NCBI GenBank assembly: GCA_035487155.1 | Contig: DATHMK010000011.1 | Location: forward strand, 41,079-105,078 | Length of the DNA stretch: 64,000 nt | Reading direction: 5' to 3' | From: DAIDKA01 sp035487155 | Lineage (GTDB): Bacteria; Pseudomonadota; Gammaproteobacteria; Steroidobacterales; Steroidobacteraceae | Shown: one piece after another, positions 32,572 through 41,329 of the stretch | Layout: each line of letters begins with the position of its first letter | Numbering within the stretch: position 1 is the first letter of the stretch | Notes under the pieces: generated by a model | Seen by the model: the letters and a program-made list of their open reading frames with translations, nothing else | The model's database searches: none | What the model was told of the DNA's origin: nothing | Translations under genes and position numbers: made by a program

Positions 32572-35393
32572 TGCGCTGGATCAACCATCTGTCACTGGCA
32601 GCCAAACTGCGCTTCGTCATCCTGTACGCGGCCGGGGCGGCACTGCTGGTAGCCTCCGGGCTGTATATCACCGGCGAGGTCCTGAGCCTGCGCCAGAGTC
32701 TCGCGCAGCAGCTGATAATCCTGGCCCGGTCGGTGGCGCAGGATGAGGCTTCGCTGAGTTTCTCCAACCGCAGCCTGGCGCAAAGCATCCTGCAGTCCAT
32801 GCGGGTCGACCCGAATGTGCGTTCGGTGGCCCTGTACGATGCCAGCGGCCAGCTCTTCACCAGTGTCGCCTTCGGTGATCCGCGCTTTTCCCCGGCCGAG
32901 AAGCTGCAGATGCGACTGAATCCGGGCGCGCCGGATGACAGCCGCTCGGTGAGCTTCCAGGGATTGACGCTGGCGCACGTGCAGGTGCCGGTGCAGATCG
33001 CGGGGGTGGATGCCGGCAGCGTCCACGTCGACGCGGATCTGGCGCAGCTGTACGTGCAGCTGTGGCGATCGCTGGAGTTCATGTGCCTGGCGCTGCTGGT
33101 GGCGGGACTGGTCGCGGTTTTGCTCGCGGCCCGGCTGCAGCGGGTTATTTTTACCCCGATCAGCGAGCTGCTCGCGACGGTGCGCACCGTGCGCAGCAGT
33201 CGCGCCTTCACCCTGCGCGCGCCGAAGCACAACAACGATGAAATGGGTGCGCTGGTGGATGCCTTCAACGGCATGCTGGGGGAGCTGGAAAAACGCGACC
33301 TGAGCCTGCGCATGTACCAGAACGATCTGGAAAAGATGGTGCTGGAACGCACGGTGCGTCTGGACGCCGCGGTCGCCGCGGGCCAGGAGGCCGTGGAGCG
33401 GGCCGAGGCCGCCAATCGCGCCAAGAGCGAATTCCTGGCGCGCATGAGCCATGAGATCCGCACCCCCATGAACGCGGTGCTGGGCATGGCCGAGCTGCTG
33501 CGGACCTCCAAGGCGCTGGATGACCGGCAGCGCCGCTATGCGGTGACCATCCATCAGTCCGGCTCGGCGCTGCTCGGCATCATCAATGACATTCTGGACT
33601 ACTCCAAGATGGAGGTCGGCAAGCTGCAGCTTGAAACCACCGCCTTCAGCATCCGCGAGGTGGCCGAGGATGTGGTCGAGACCCTGGCGGAACGCGCGCA
33701 CAGCAAGGGCCTGGAACTGATGTGCGACATTCCGAAGAAGCTCAGCACCACGGTGCTGGGCGATGCCAAACGCCTGCGCCAGGTCCTGATCAACCTGGTC
33801 GGCAATGCGGTGAAATTCACCGAGCGCGGTGAAGTCCGCGTGGCCGTGACCTGCTCCCCCGACGACCTGCTGAACTCGGCGATCACCTTCGAGGTCATCG
33901 ATACCGGTATCGGCATCCGCCCCGAGAACTGCGCGACCATTTTCGAGTCCTTCGTGCAGGAGGACGCTTCGACCACGCGCCAGTACGGGGGTACCGGCCT
34001 GGGACTGGCCATCTCCAAGCAGCTGGTGGAACTGATGGGCGGCACCATCGGGGTCAGCAGTGAACCGGGCAAGGGCTCGCGCTTTCACTTTTCGATCACG
34101 CTGCCCGCCGCTGCGCAGGCCCCGCGCGAGCCTGACCACAGTCATGCACTGAGCGGCATGCGGATCCTGCTGGCGGATGACAATGACAGTCAGCGGCGGA
34201 TTCTGCGCCAGCAGCTGAGCAGCTGGGACGCCCAGGTCACCGAGGCCGAATCCGGCGCCCGGGCGATCGAGATTCTCAAGTCCTCCTTTGGCGGTCAGTT
34301 CGACGCCTTCGTCCTGGACAGCCACATGCCCGATCAGGACGGCTACAAGGTTCTGGCGCGGGCCCGCAAGCGCCCCGAGTTTGCCAATACGCCCGTGCTG
34401 ATGATCGGCCCGGTGGGCGCAGCACCGGTGGCCGAGACCGAGGCCAGTGGCCGGGTGGCCTGGCTCAACAAGCCGGTGCGCCAGGCGCAATTGCATATCA
34501 CCCTGGTGTCACTGGTGGCTCACGACCTGAATGCGACGCGCCGCATGCAGCTGATCGCCAGCCAGACCTCGGTCATCACCGAGCAGTTCAAGCGCGAGGC
34601 CCTGAGCATCGGCGGCCTGCTGCTGGTGGAAGACAATCCCGTCAACCAGGAGGTCGCGCTGGCGATTCTCAACGAGCTGGGCCTGAAAGCCGACTGCGCC
34701 TGGGACGGTGAGCAGGCACTGCAAAAACTGGCGGCGCAGCACTACGACGTGGTGCTGATGGATTGCCATATGCCGAAGCTGGATGGCTATGCCACCACCC
34801 GGCGGCTGCGCGAGATAGAGAGCACCTCGGGAAAGCCACGTACCCCGGTCATCGCCCTGACCGCCAATGCGCTCAGCGGCGACGCGCAGGCGTGCCTGGA
34901 GGCCGGCATGGACGGCTATCTGAGCAAGCCGTTCTCGGTGGACGAACTGTATGTGACCCTCAAGCCGTATGACCGCAAGGATGCCAGCAGCGCGCGCGCT
35001 GCCGAGCACCCTGCGCCGGCCGGCCCGGCCCCGGCGCCGGGCGCCACCCTGGATGAACACGCCCTGCGCCAGATCCGCTCCCTGCGTCAGCCCGGCGGCC
35101 CGGATCTGCTGAAGAAGATCGTCGACCTGTACATCGGCAATTCACGCACGCTGATCGCGACGCTGCGCGATTCGATCATCCGCAGCGATGCGGCGGCGGT
35201 GGCTCAGGGCGCGCATTCCCTGAAGTCCAGCAGCGCCAATGTGGGGGCCACGGCCCTCAGGGAGCTGTGCGCCCAGATGGAGGCAACCGCCAAAAACGGC
35301 AAGCTCGATGCGGCCTGGGCGCTGCTGGATCGCATGGTGGAGGAGCACAACCGTGTGCTCCTCGCACTGGATGCGCAGACCGCGGCGGCCTGA
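32568..35393 (+). CDS. BarA-like hybrid sensor histidine kinase (sensor-HAMP-HisKA-HATPase-REC-REC-Hpt)
   Basis: 941 residues. Two membrane helices (about 16-36 and 168-190) enclose a periplasmic sensor region of the CHASE8 kind. Then come HAMP, a short coiled coil, and HisKA with the phosphorylated His295 in ARMSHEIRTPMNAV. The ATPase domain has NLVGNAVKFTERG, VIDTGIGI and GGTGLGLAISKQLVELMGG. Two receivers follow: one with VLDSHMPDQDG and a second, the more canonical, with LVEDNPVNQEVA and LMDCHMPKLDG. The C-terminal Hpt has AHSLKSSSANVGA with the acceptor His. The first receiver lacks some usual residues (IGPVG in place of the Thr-Ala-containing strand) and may be degenerate. It is coupled to the GGDEF-EAL gene upstream. 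Confidence 0.95.
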   Translation: MMRWINHLSLAAKLRFVILYAAGAALLVASGLYITGEVLSLRQSLAQQLIILARSVAQDEASLSFSNRSLAQSILQSMRVDPNVRSVALYDASGQLFTSVAFGDPRFSPAEKLQMRLNPGAPDDSRSVSFQGLTLAHVQVPVQIAGVDAGSVHVDADLAQLYVQLWRSLEFMCLALLVAGLVAVLLAARLQRVIFTPISELLATVRTVRSSRAFTLRAPKHNNDEMGALVDAFNGMLGELEKRDLSLRMYQNDLEKMVLERTVRLDAAVAAGQEAVERAEAANRAKSEFLARMSHEIRTPMNAVLGMAELLRTSKALDDRQRRYAVTIHQSGSALLGIINDILDYSKMEVGKLQLETTAFSIREVAEDVVETLAERAHSKGLELMCDIPKKLSTTVLGDAKRLRQVLINLVGNAVKFTERGEVRVAVTCSPDDLLNSAITFEVIDTGIGIRPENCATIFESFVQEDASTTRQYGGTGLGLAISKQLVELMGGTIGVSSEPGKGSRFHFSITLPAAAQAPREPDHSHALSGMRILLADDNDSQRRILRQQLSSWDAQVTEAESGARAIEILKSSFGGQFDAFVLDSHMPDQDGYKVLARARKRPEFANTPVLMIGPVGAAPVAETEASGRVAWLNKPVRQAQLHITLVSLVAHDLNATRRMQLIASQTSVITEQFKREALSIGGLLLVEDNPVNQEVALAILNELGLKADCAWDGEQALQKLAAQHYDVVLMDCHMPKLDGYATTRRLREIESTSGKPRTPVIALTANALSGDAQACLEAGMDGYLSKPFSVDELYVTLKPYDRKDASSARAAEHPAPAGPAPAPGATLDEHALRQIRSLRQPGGPDLLKKIVDLYIGNSRTLIATLRDSIIRSDAAAVAQGAHSLKSSSANVGATALRELCAQMEATAKNGKLDAAWALLDRMVEEHNRVLLALDAQTAAA

Positions 35394-35409
35394 AACTCAA
35401 GACGGACGG

Positions 35410-35934
35410 CTACGGCGTGATCGGCATGTGATCGAACATCGCCTGGCGGCCCGCGTTGCTCATGATCACCCGCAGCTTGAACAGCCAGTGGCCATTGAGC
35501 TTCACCAGATCATCGCGCTCCGTACCCTGCTCGGCAAAGGTCGGTACGCCGGAGATGGTTGGCGAGTTGATGCCGGTCCACAGAGTCTCCGCCGTCGCAG
35601 TCTTGCCATTGACGACAATTGAAACATTCGTCAGCAGCATCTTGAAGACGCCCGCACGTTTCGGGGTGCCGGCCGCAATCTTCTTGTAGACATCCTTGAT
35701 GGCCGCTTCACCCTGCCCCTTCAGGCCATTCACATTGATGACACCATCGGGCAGATAGTAACGCCCGAAGTCATCCTCTCCCTTGCCCAGGTGCGCATAG
35801 TAGTCCACGAGCATGTCCTGGATCTGCTGCTTGTCCAGCAGCGTCTGCAGGGTCGTCGCGGGCTGCTCCGCGCGTAGCGGCTGCACCGCGAGCAGTACGG
35901 CAAAGGCAATCATCGCCACGGCAATCTGCTTCAT
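35410..35934 (-). CDS. Exported SnoaL/NTF2-like protein
   Basis: 174 residues. A signal peptide (QIAVAMIAFAVLLAVQPLRA) leads to an NTF2-like fold: LLDKQQIQDMLVDYYAHLGKG, DDFGRYYLPDGVINVNG, and the C-terminal half with RDDLVKLNGHWLFKLRVIMSN. The fold forms a cone for binding small hydrophobic molecules and supports dehydratase or isomerase activity in steroid and polyketide metabolism. No catalytic residues can be named here. It is convergent with the hybrid kinase gene, with 16 bp between stops. Confidence 0.82.
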   Translation of the reverse strand: MKQIAVAMIAFAVLLAVQPLRAEQPATTLQTLLDKQQIQDMLVDYYAHLGKGEDDFGRYYLPDGVINVNGLKGQGEAAIKDVYKKIAAGTPKRAGVFKMLLTNVSIVVNGKTATAETLWTGINSPTISGVPTFAEQGTERDDLVKLNGHWLFKLRVIMSNAGRQAMFDHMPITP

Positions 35935-35968
35935 GTCGGTCTCCCCTTTTTTTGAAATCCTTGATGCA

Positions 35969-37225
35969 TCAGGCGCCCTGAACGACCGTCCTTGCCACGA
36001 AGCGCGGATTGGTCTCGATCAGGCCCAGCGCCAGCACCGCGGCCAGCAGCGGCATCACGGTCGCCATGATCAATGGCATCGCCAGGCTGAAGCGATCGGC
36101 CAGCGCGCCGGCGATGAGCGGACTGATGACGCCGCCGGTGATTTCACCGAAGCCGATCACCAGCCCCATGGCGGTCGCCGCGCGGCGCGCCGACATGGTT
36201 TCCGAGGGCACCACGCCCATGAACAGCGGGAACGAGCCCGCGCCCATCCAGCCGATGACCATCAGGCCCGTCATCACCGCGATCGAGCCGTGTACCAGCA
36301 GCGCCGCGATGGGGCACAGCGCCATCATGACGCAGAAGATGATCATCGGCGGACGGCGGCCCAAGCGATCGGAGATCAGAGGCACCAGCACACCGCCGAC
36401 GCCGGGACACACGCCCAGGATCCCCATGATGACTGACATCCTGTCGGCGGACATGCCCCGCGCCACGGTAAAATACTGCGGCAGGAATATGGAGCCGATG
36501 ACCAGCGAACCCACCATCATGAAACTGATGCCGCAACACAATGAGATGTTGCGGGTCGAGAGCATTGCCCAGAATGAATCTGGGGCTTCCGGGGCGGCCC
36601 CGGCGGCCGGAGCAGCAGCCCGCGGCGGCTCATCCACCAGCCACCAGATCAGCGCCAGCAGAATCAGTCCCGGCACTCCTGCGACGAAAAAGGCCACATG
36701 CCATGAGTAGGCATTGGCCAGCGCCACCAGAACCACGGGCGCCAATGCCGTTCCCACCACCGAACCGAATACATTCTGGATGATGCCGGCATTCAGGCCG
36801 CGGCGCTGTTGCGCCGTGACGGCCAGCAGTATCGCCAGGCAGATCGGCAGGAAGGGGCCTTCGACGGCACCCATCACCAGGCGCGCCGCGAGCAATGTCC
36901 AGTAGGAATTCGCCAGGCCCGACAGCACCGAGCACAGTGAGAACACCAGCATCGCCGCCAGCAGGAACGGCTTGCGCGCGCCGACCCGGTCGGACCAGAA
37001 GCCAATCAGGTAGGCGCCGATTGCCCAGGTCAGGGCGAGCGCCGCCGGCAGCGTCGACAGCTCGAAATTGGTCAGATGCAGGGCCGGTACCACGAACGGC
37101 GACAGGAAGGTGATCGACATCCGGTCCATGTAGGCAAAGCCCCAGGCCAGCCCCAGCAACAGCAGGGTGCGCATCTCGATGACCAAGGGACGCTCTGCCT
37201 GGATACCCGTGGAGCGATCTGGCAT
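35969..37225 (-). CDS. MFS transporter (ACS/sialate or aromatic-acid type)
   Basis: 418 residues from the ATG at 37225, preceded by GAGGGGGTTGGAC. Twelve hydrophobic segments are visible. The loop between helices 2 and 3 reads IGFWSDRVGARKPFLLAAML, the MFS signature, with a second copy ISDRLGRRPPMIIFCVMM between helices 8 and 9. The N-terminus WGFAYMDRMSITFLSPFV is typical of anion:cation symporters that import organic acids. The start is 128 bp from the divergent isochorismatase-like gene, suggesting shared control and perhaps a shared substrate. The substrate is not determined. Confidence 0.9.
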   Translation of the reverse strand: MPDRSTGIQAERPLVIEMRTLLLLGLAWGFAYMDRMSITFLSPFVVPALHLTNFELSTLPAALALTWAIGAYLIGFWSDRVGARKPFLLAAMLVFSLCSVLSGLANSYWTLLAARLVMGAVEGPFLPICLAILLAVTAQQRRGLNAGIIQNVFGSVVGTALAPVVLVALANAYSWHVAFFVAGVPGLILLALIWWLVDEPPRAAAPAAGAAPEAPDSFWAMLSTRNISLCCGISFMMVGSLVIGSIFLPQYFTVARGMSADRMSVIMGILGVCPGVGGVLVPLISDRLGRRPPMIIFCVMMALCPIAALLVHGSIAVMTGLMVIGWMGAGSFPLFMGVVPSETMSARRAATAMGLVIGFGEITGGVISPLIAGALADRFSLAMPLIMATVMPLLAAVLALGLIETNPRFVARTVVQGA

Positions 37226-37353
37226 GTCCAACCCCCTCAACAGCCGCGATATTGTTATGGCGTGCCTCGTGCATGATAGTGCATGGCTGGCGCCAATGAC
37301 GCACCATATCGTGGCAGAATTCCCCTCCTTGATCCCCATGCCGGGAGACCGCC

Positions 37354-38070
37354 ATGCACAAAATCGCGCTTTCCGCCGAGGTGCTGCAGATGATCCAGGC
37401 GCAGCGCGGGACGCTGCATCCGCATCAGCAACTTGATCTGCGACGCACCGCGCACGTCATCGTGGATCTGCAGAATGGCTTCATGGAACCGGGCGCGCCG
37501 GTGGAGGTGCCGGTGGCGCGCGAGATCGTGGCGAACGTCAATCAGATCAGCGCCGAGGTCCGCGTTCATGGCGGGCGCAACATTTTCCTGCGCATGACGG
37601 TGGATGCCGAATCACGCGCCAGCTGGAGCAACTGGTTCAGGCACCTGCACAGCCCCGACAGCGGCGCGACGCTGACGCAGGCCTTCACGCGTGGCGCGCA
37701 TTACTGGCAGTTGTGGCCGACGCTCAGCCTCACGGACCGCGACCTCACGGTGGACAAGTTCCGATTCGGCGCCTTCGTGCCGGGCGCGAGCCCGCTTCAC
37801 GAGATCCTGCAGGGGCAGGGGATTGATACGCTGATCATCACCGGCACCCTGAGCAACTGCTGCTGCGAATCCACCGCTCGGGATGCCATGCAGATGAACT
37901 ACAAGATCATCTTCGTGGCCGATGCCAACGCGGCGCTCACCGATGCGGCCCACAATGCGACGCTGGAAAACATGGCGTTTCTGTTCGGCGATGTGATGTC
38001 GACCGCGGAGCTCATTGACTGCATCGAACAATCAGCGGGCGCCATGGCGCCGCGCCAGGCGCTTGGTTGA
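37354..38070 (+). CDS. Isochorismatase-like cysteine hydrolase
   Basis: 238 residues. The catalytic triad of the family can be read: Asp38 (VIVDLQNGFM), Lys135 (VDKFRFGAF) and Cys170 in TGTLSNCCCESTARDAM. Three Cys stand in a row there, where most members have TNVCVESTARDA; the middle one aligns with the nucleophile. Such enzymes hydrolyse amide or enol-ether bonds, for example in N-carbamoyl or nicotinamide-like substrates. The gene is divergent from the MFS transporter and ends about 90 bp before a glycine riboswitch. An amide that yields glycine or another small amine would fit, but that is inference. Confidence 0.88.
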   Translation: MHKIALSAEVLQMIQAQRGTLHPHQQLDLRRTAHVIVDLQNGFMEPGAPVEVPVAREIVANVNQISAEVRVHGGRNIFLRMTVDAESRASWSNWFRHLHSPDSGATLTQAFTRGAHYWQLWPTLSLTDRDLTVDKFRFGAFVPGASPLHEILQGQGIDTLIITGTLSNCCCESTARDAMQMNYKIIFVADANAALTDAAHNATLENMAFLFGDVMSTAELIDCIEQSAGAMAPRQALG

Positions 38071-38157
38071 CACCACTGCTGCCGCGGACGGACAATCGCA
38101 GTCAGGAGCCTTGAGGAGGCGCGAGCGCCGGACGAGTTTCGTAACATATTCAACGAC

Positions 38158-38313
38158 ATCGTGGGAGAGAGCGGAGTATTCCGCCGCCGAAGGAGCAACC
38201 GCCCCGGAAACTCTCAGGCAAAAGGACCATGTGTCGTAAACCTCTGAAGAGTGGCACCGCGGGGTGCCCGCCGACGGACTAATAATCTCAGGCGCAAAGG
38301 ACAGAGCGGGCCA
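38158..38313 (+). promoter_or_regulatory. Tandem glycine riboswitch
   Basis: Two adjacent glycine aptamers are seen. The first (about 38160-38236) contains GGGAGAG, then CCGAAGGAGCAACC and GAAACTCTCAGGCAAAAGG, all signature parts. The second (about 38240-38311) has CCTCTGAAGAG, CGACGGACTAA and ATCTCAGGCGCAAAGGACAG. The linker is only a few bases, as in classical tandem switches. A hairpin AAGCCA/TGGCTT (38315-38331) follows directly and lies just before the ribosome-binding site CAGGAG of the flavoenzyme gene, a likely expression platform. The switch should turn on its gene when glycine is high, the usual behaviour. Confidence 0.92.
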
Positions 38314-38345
38314 TAAGCCAGAACTTGGCTTTCAGGAGTACCGCC

Positions 38346-39611
38346 GTGTCCAGATCCCATATCGCAATCATTGGCGCCGGCATCACCGGCGTCACCACCG
38401 CCTATGCCCTGCTGCGCCAGGGCCACGCAGTGACCCTCATCGATCGGCGGCCCGATGCCGCCATGGAAACCTCGTACGCCAACGGCGGCCAGCTTTCCGC
38501 CAGCAACGCCGAGGTGTGGAATTCCTGGGGTACCATCCTCAAGGGCCTGCGCTGGATGCTCGATGCACAGGCACCGCTGCTGATCAACCCGGTGCCCAGC
38601 TTCCACAAGTACAGCTGGCTGGCGGAATTCGTGGCCGGCATCCGCAACCATCGGGCGAACACCATCCAGACCACGCGCCTGGCCATCCAAGCGCGCAACA
38701 TTCTCTTTGAGATCGCCGAGCGCGAACACATCCAGTTCGATCTGGAAAAGCGCGGCATCCTGCATCTGTACTACGACCAGCAGGCATTCGCTGCCGCCAC
38801 GGTCGGCAACGAACTGCTGCGCCAGGGAGGCCTGGAGCGTTATCCGGTCACCGATGCTGAGATTCATGCCATCGAGCCCGCATTGCAGGGAACCTTCCAC
38901 GGTGGCTTCTTCACCCCCGCGGATGCCACCGGCGATATCCGCAAATTCACGCGCGGCCTGGCCGATGCCTGTATTCGCCAGGGCGCCCGGTTTCAGGTCA
39001 ACACGTCGGTCACCGGCATCGAAGCGCGCGGCTCCCAACATCTGCTGCGCGTGGCGGACACGGACCGGGGGAGCGAACTGCCGCCGATCACGGCCGATGC
39101 GCTGGTGGTATGCGCCGGTGTCGCCAGTCGCCAGTTCGCCTCGATGCTGGGCGATCGTATCAACATCTATCCGGTCAAGGGCTATTCCATCACGGTGTGC
39201 CTGGATGACCCGGTGAGCGAGGCGGCGGCGCCGCGGGTCAGTTTGCTGGATGAGGCCGCAAAGATTGTCAGCGCGCGCCTGGGCGAGGATCGGCTGCGTA
39301 TCGCCGGCACCGCCGAATTCAACGGCTACAACCGCGACATCCGCGCCGATCGTATCGAGCCGCTGGTGCGCTGGTCGCGCAACCTGTTCCCGCAGGTCGC
39401 CACCGGCACAGTGATTCCCTGGGCGGGATTGCGCCCGATGACTCCGAGCATGATGCCGCGCGTGGGCCGGGGCCGGCGGCCCGGGGTGTACTACAACACC
39501 GGTCACGGGCACCTGGGCTGGACACTGTCGGCGGCCACGGCCGCCATGATCACCGCGGTCATCGGGGAGGATCTGACGGCATCAGCGCCCGGGCTATTGC
39601 TCGCCAGCTGA
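38346..39611 (+). CDS. dadA: FAD-dependent D-amino acid dehydrogenase / glycine oxidase family
   Basis: 421 residues from a GTG start at 38346, eight bases after AGGAG; a TTG at 38325 is less likely. The N-terminal FAD site is HIAIIGAGITGVTTAYALLR. SYANGGQLSASNAEVWNSW is the DadA signature. The C-terminal region has VIPWAGLRPMTPSMMPRVGR and YYNTGHGHLGWTLSA, where DadA members bind substrate and flavin. It would remove amino groups from D-amino acids or glycine and pass electrons to the quinone pool. The glycine riboswitch directly ahead of it suggests that glycine or a related amino acid is the true substrate. The symbol dadA is by family only. Confidence 0.9.
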   Translation: MSRSHIAIIGAGITGVTTAYALLRQGHAVTLIDRRPDAAMETSYANGGQLSASNAEVWNSWGTILKGLRWMLDAQAPLLINPVPSFHKYSWLAEFVAGIRNHRANTIQTTRLAIQARNILFEIAEREHIQFDLEKRGILHLYYDQQAFAAATVGNELLRQGGLERYPVTDAEIHAIEPALQGTFHGGFFTPADATGDIRKFTRGLADACIRQGARFQVNTSVTGIEARGSQHLLRVADTDRGSELPPITADALVVCAGVASRQFASMLGDRINIYPVKGYSITVCLDDPVSEAAAPRVSLLDEAAKIVSARLGEDRLRIAGTAEFNGYNRDIRADRIEPLVRWSRNLFPQVATGTVIPWAGLRPMTPSMMPRVGRGRRPGVYYNTGHGHLGWTLSAATAAMITAVIGEDLTASAPGLLLAS

Positions 39612-39734
39612 GGCGCTGCACCGCCGGCCCGGGCCGCGGCGCTGCCGCCGCGTTAAGAGTTGATCCCTCAACGTCGGTAATCGACTGATTTGTTTGCGGT
39701 ATACTGCCGCGCACGCATCCGGTGGGGGTAACAA

Positions 39735-40586
39735 ATGCGGCGATCTGCATGGCTGGCAATTGGCTTCGCGCTCATCTGGGGCGCCTCTTTTGCACAGGAA
39801 GGTGCGCCCCCGGCCGGCCCGCCACAGGGCGGCGACCCGGCTGCCAGGGCCGCGGCCCGTGACAAGATCAATGCCGCCCAGGCGGCCCAGTGGAACAAGA
39901 TTCCGGCACCGCAGGATCCACGTGATTTCTCCGGGGTGTGGTGGACCCGCGGCTACGACCGCACTTTCCGCCCCGTTGCCGATCATCCGATGCCGCCGGG
40001 GGAATCCGCGAGCCTCCTGCCGCTGACGCCCGTGGAGGCCGCCAGCCGCCAGCATCACCTGGACATGGAAAAGGCCGGCACCCCCATCGCCGATGCCCCG
40101 ACGCAGTGCTTCCCGCACGGCATACCGCGGCTCATGGCCTCGCCCTATCCGCTCGAGTTCGTGTACGCGCCCGGCCTGATCACCATCCTGCACGAAGTGG
40201 CCCACAACGTGCGTTTCATCCACATGGACGGCAGGCCCGTGCCCGCCGACACACCGCGCACCTTCCTCGGCTATTCAGTGGGGCATTGGGAGGGCGACAC
40301 GCTGGTCGTCGTCACCGATCATTTCAACGACCGTACGCAGATCGACGAGGAGTCGCTCTCGCATGGACTGCAGCTGAAGACCACTGAACGCATGACCAAG
40401 TTCACCAACAAATACGGTGGTGTCGAAATCCGCAATCTGATCACCATCGAGGATCCGGAGCATTTCACCAAGCCCTGGACGGCGGAACGTCTGTACCCCT
40501 GGCGCGGCGACATCCAAATCGCCGAGTACTCCTGCGAGGAGAACAATCGCAATGCGCCGGTGAACGGCATTTCGGTGGCCAAATGA
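39735..40586 (+). CDS. Secreted protein of unknown function, first of a duplicated coupled pair (copy A1)
   Basis: 283 residues with a signal peptide (LAIGFALIWGASFAQEG). The mature part has DPRDFSGVWWTRGYDR, QCFPHGIPRLMASPYPLEFV, LHEVAHNVRFIHMDGRPVP, TFLGYSVGHWEGDTLVVVTD, and ends in YSCEENNRNAPVNGISVAK. It reads as a beta-rich domain with conserved His, Glu, Trp and Cys positions. The family is common beside DUF6152 and DUF1552 genes in soil bacteria but has no known function. The ribosome-binding site is GGTGGGGGTAACAA. The stop overlaps the start of the second gene of the pair (ATGATGA). The same pair occurs again at 47720-49281. Confidence 0.85.
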   Translation: MRRSAWLAIGFALIWGASFAQEGAPPAGPPQGGDPAARAAARDKINAAQAAQWNKIPAPQDPRDFSGVWWTRGYDRTFRPVADHPMPPGESASLLPLTPVEAASRQHHLDMEKAGTPIADAPTQCFPHGIPRLMASPYPLEFVYAPGLITILHEVAHNVRFIHMDGRPVPADTPRTFLGYSVGHWEGDTLVVVTDHFNDRTQIDEESLSHGLQLKTTERMTKFTNKYGGVEIRNLITIEDPEHFTKPWTAERLYPWRGDIQIAEYSCEENNRNAPVNGISVAK

Positions 40587-41305
40587 TGCTGCGCGGACTG
40601 ACCCGTGCATGCCTGCCGGTGCTGGCGGCGCTACTGGCCGGCACACCGGTGCTGGCGGCGGACTCGCCGACCGACAGCTCACCGCTGTTTGAGCAGCCAG
40701 CCGCAGGTACTGCCAACTTTACCGGCAAATGGCTCAACACCAAACCCGGCGGCCACCTGCTCACCAGCGACGGCCGCGAGCCCCCGCTGAATGCCGCGGG
40801 TCAGGCCGAATACGCGAAGCGCGCGGCGGCGCTGAAGGCCGGCGACCACAAGGTCGATCCGATCACGACCTGCCTGATGCATGGCATACCGCGGCTGCTC
40901 TACACCTCCTACCCCTTCCTGATCCTGCAGACCACGCGCAACATCAGTTTCGTGCACGAGGCCAACCACACCTTCCGCATCATCTACTGGGACAAGGCGC
41001 CCGCGGATGAGCCGGATCCGACCTACCTGGGTTCCTCGGTGGCGCACCTCGACGGCAAGACCCTGGTGATCGACAGCGTGGCCTTCAATGACCTGACCTG
41101 GCTGGACTATTCGGGCCTGCCCCACGGCGAGAAGCTGACGGTGCAGGAACGCTACAACCTGAAGGATCCGCAGACGATCAGCGGCTCGGTGCTCATCACC
41201 GATCCGCAGTTCTACACGCAGCCGTGGACGACGCGCTTCACGCTGAAGCGCCAGCCGGGAATGGATCTCAAGGAAAACGTCTGCATGGACACGCACCAGA
41301 TGTAG
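40583..41305 (+). CDS. Secreted protein of unknown function, second of a duplicated coupled pair (copy A2)
   Basis: 240 residues. The signal peptide (VLAALLAGTPVLAADSP) precedes a domain related to the one in the gene before: CLMHGIPRLLYTSYPFLIL, ISFVHEANHTFRIIYWDKAP, TYLGSSVAHLDGKTLVIDSV, then NDLTWLDYSGLPHGEKLTVQERYNL. A Cys also lies near the end (ENVCMDTHQM). It lacks the CEENNRNAPVNG tail of the first protein. Translation is coupled to that gene by a 4-bp overlap. Its closest relative in the window is the product of 48598-49281. Confidence 0.85.
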   Translation: MMLRGLTRACLPVLAALLAGTPVLAADSPTDSSPLFEQPAAGTANFTGKWLNTKPGGHLLTSDGREPPLNAAGQAEYAKRAAALKAGDHKVDPITTCLMHGIPRLLYTSYPFLILQTTRNISFVHEANHTFRIIYWDKAPADEPDPTYLGSSVAHLDGKTLVIDSVAFNDLTWLDYSGLPHGEKLTVQERYNLKDPQTISGSVLITDPQFYTQPWTTRFTLKRQPGMDLKENVCMDTHQM

Positions 41306-41329
41306 GTGCCGTCAGGCTTGCTGCTGCGC

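Noticed and set aside
32592..34496. 634-codon frame opposite the hybrid kinase
   Set aside because: Antisense shadow; His/Gln/Arg-rich translation with no family likeness.
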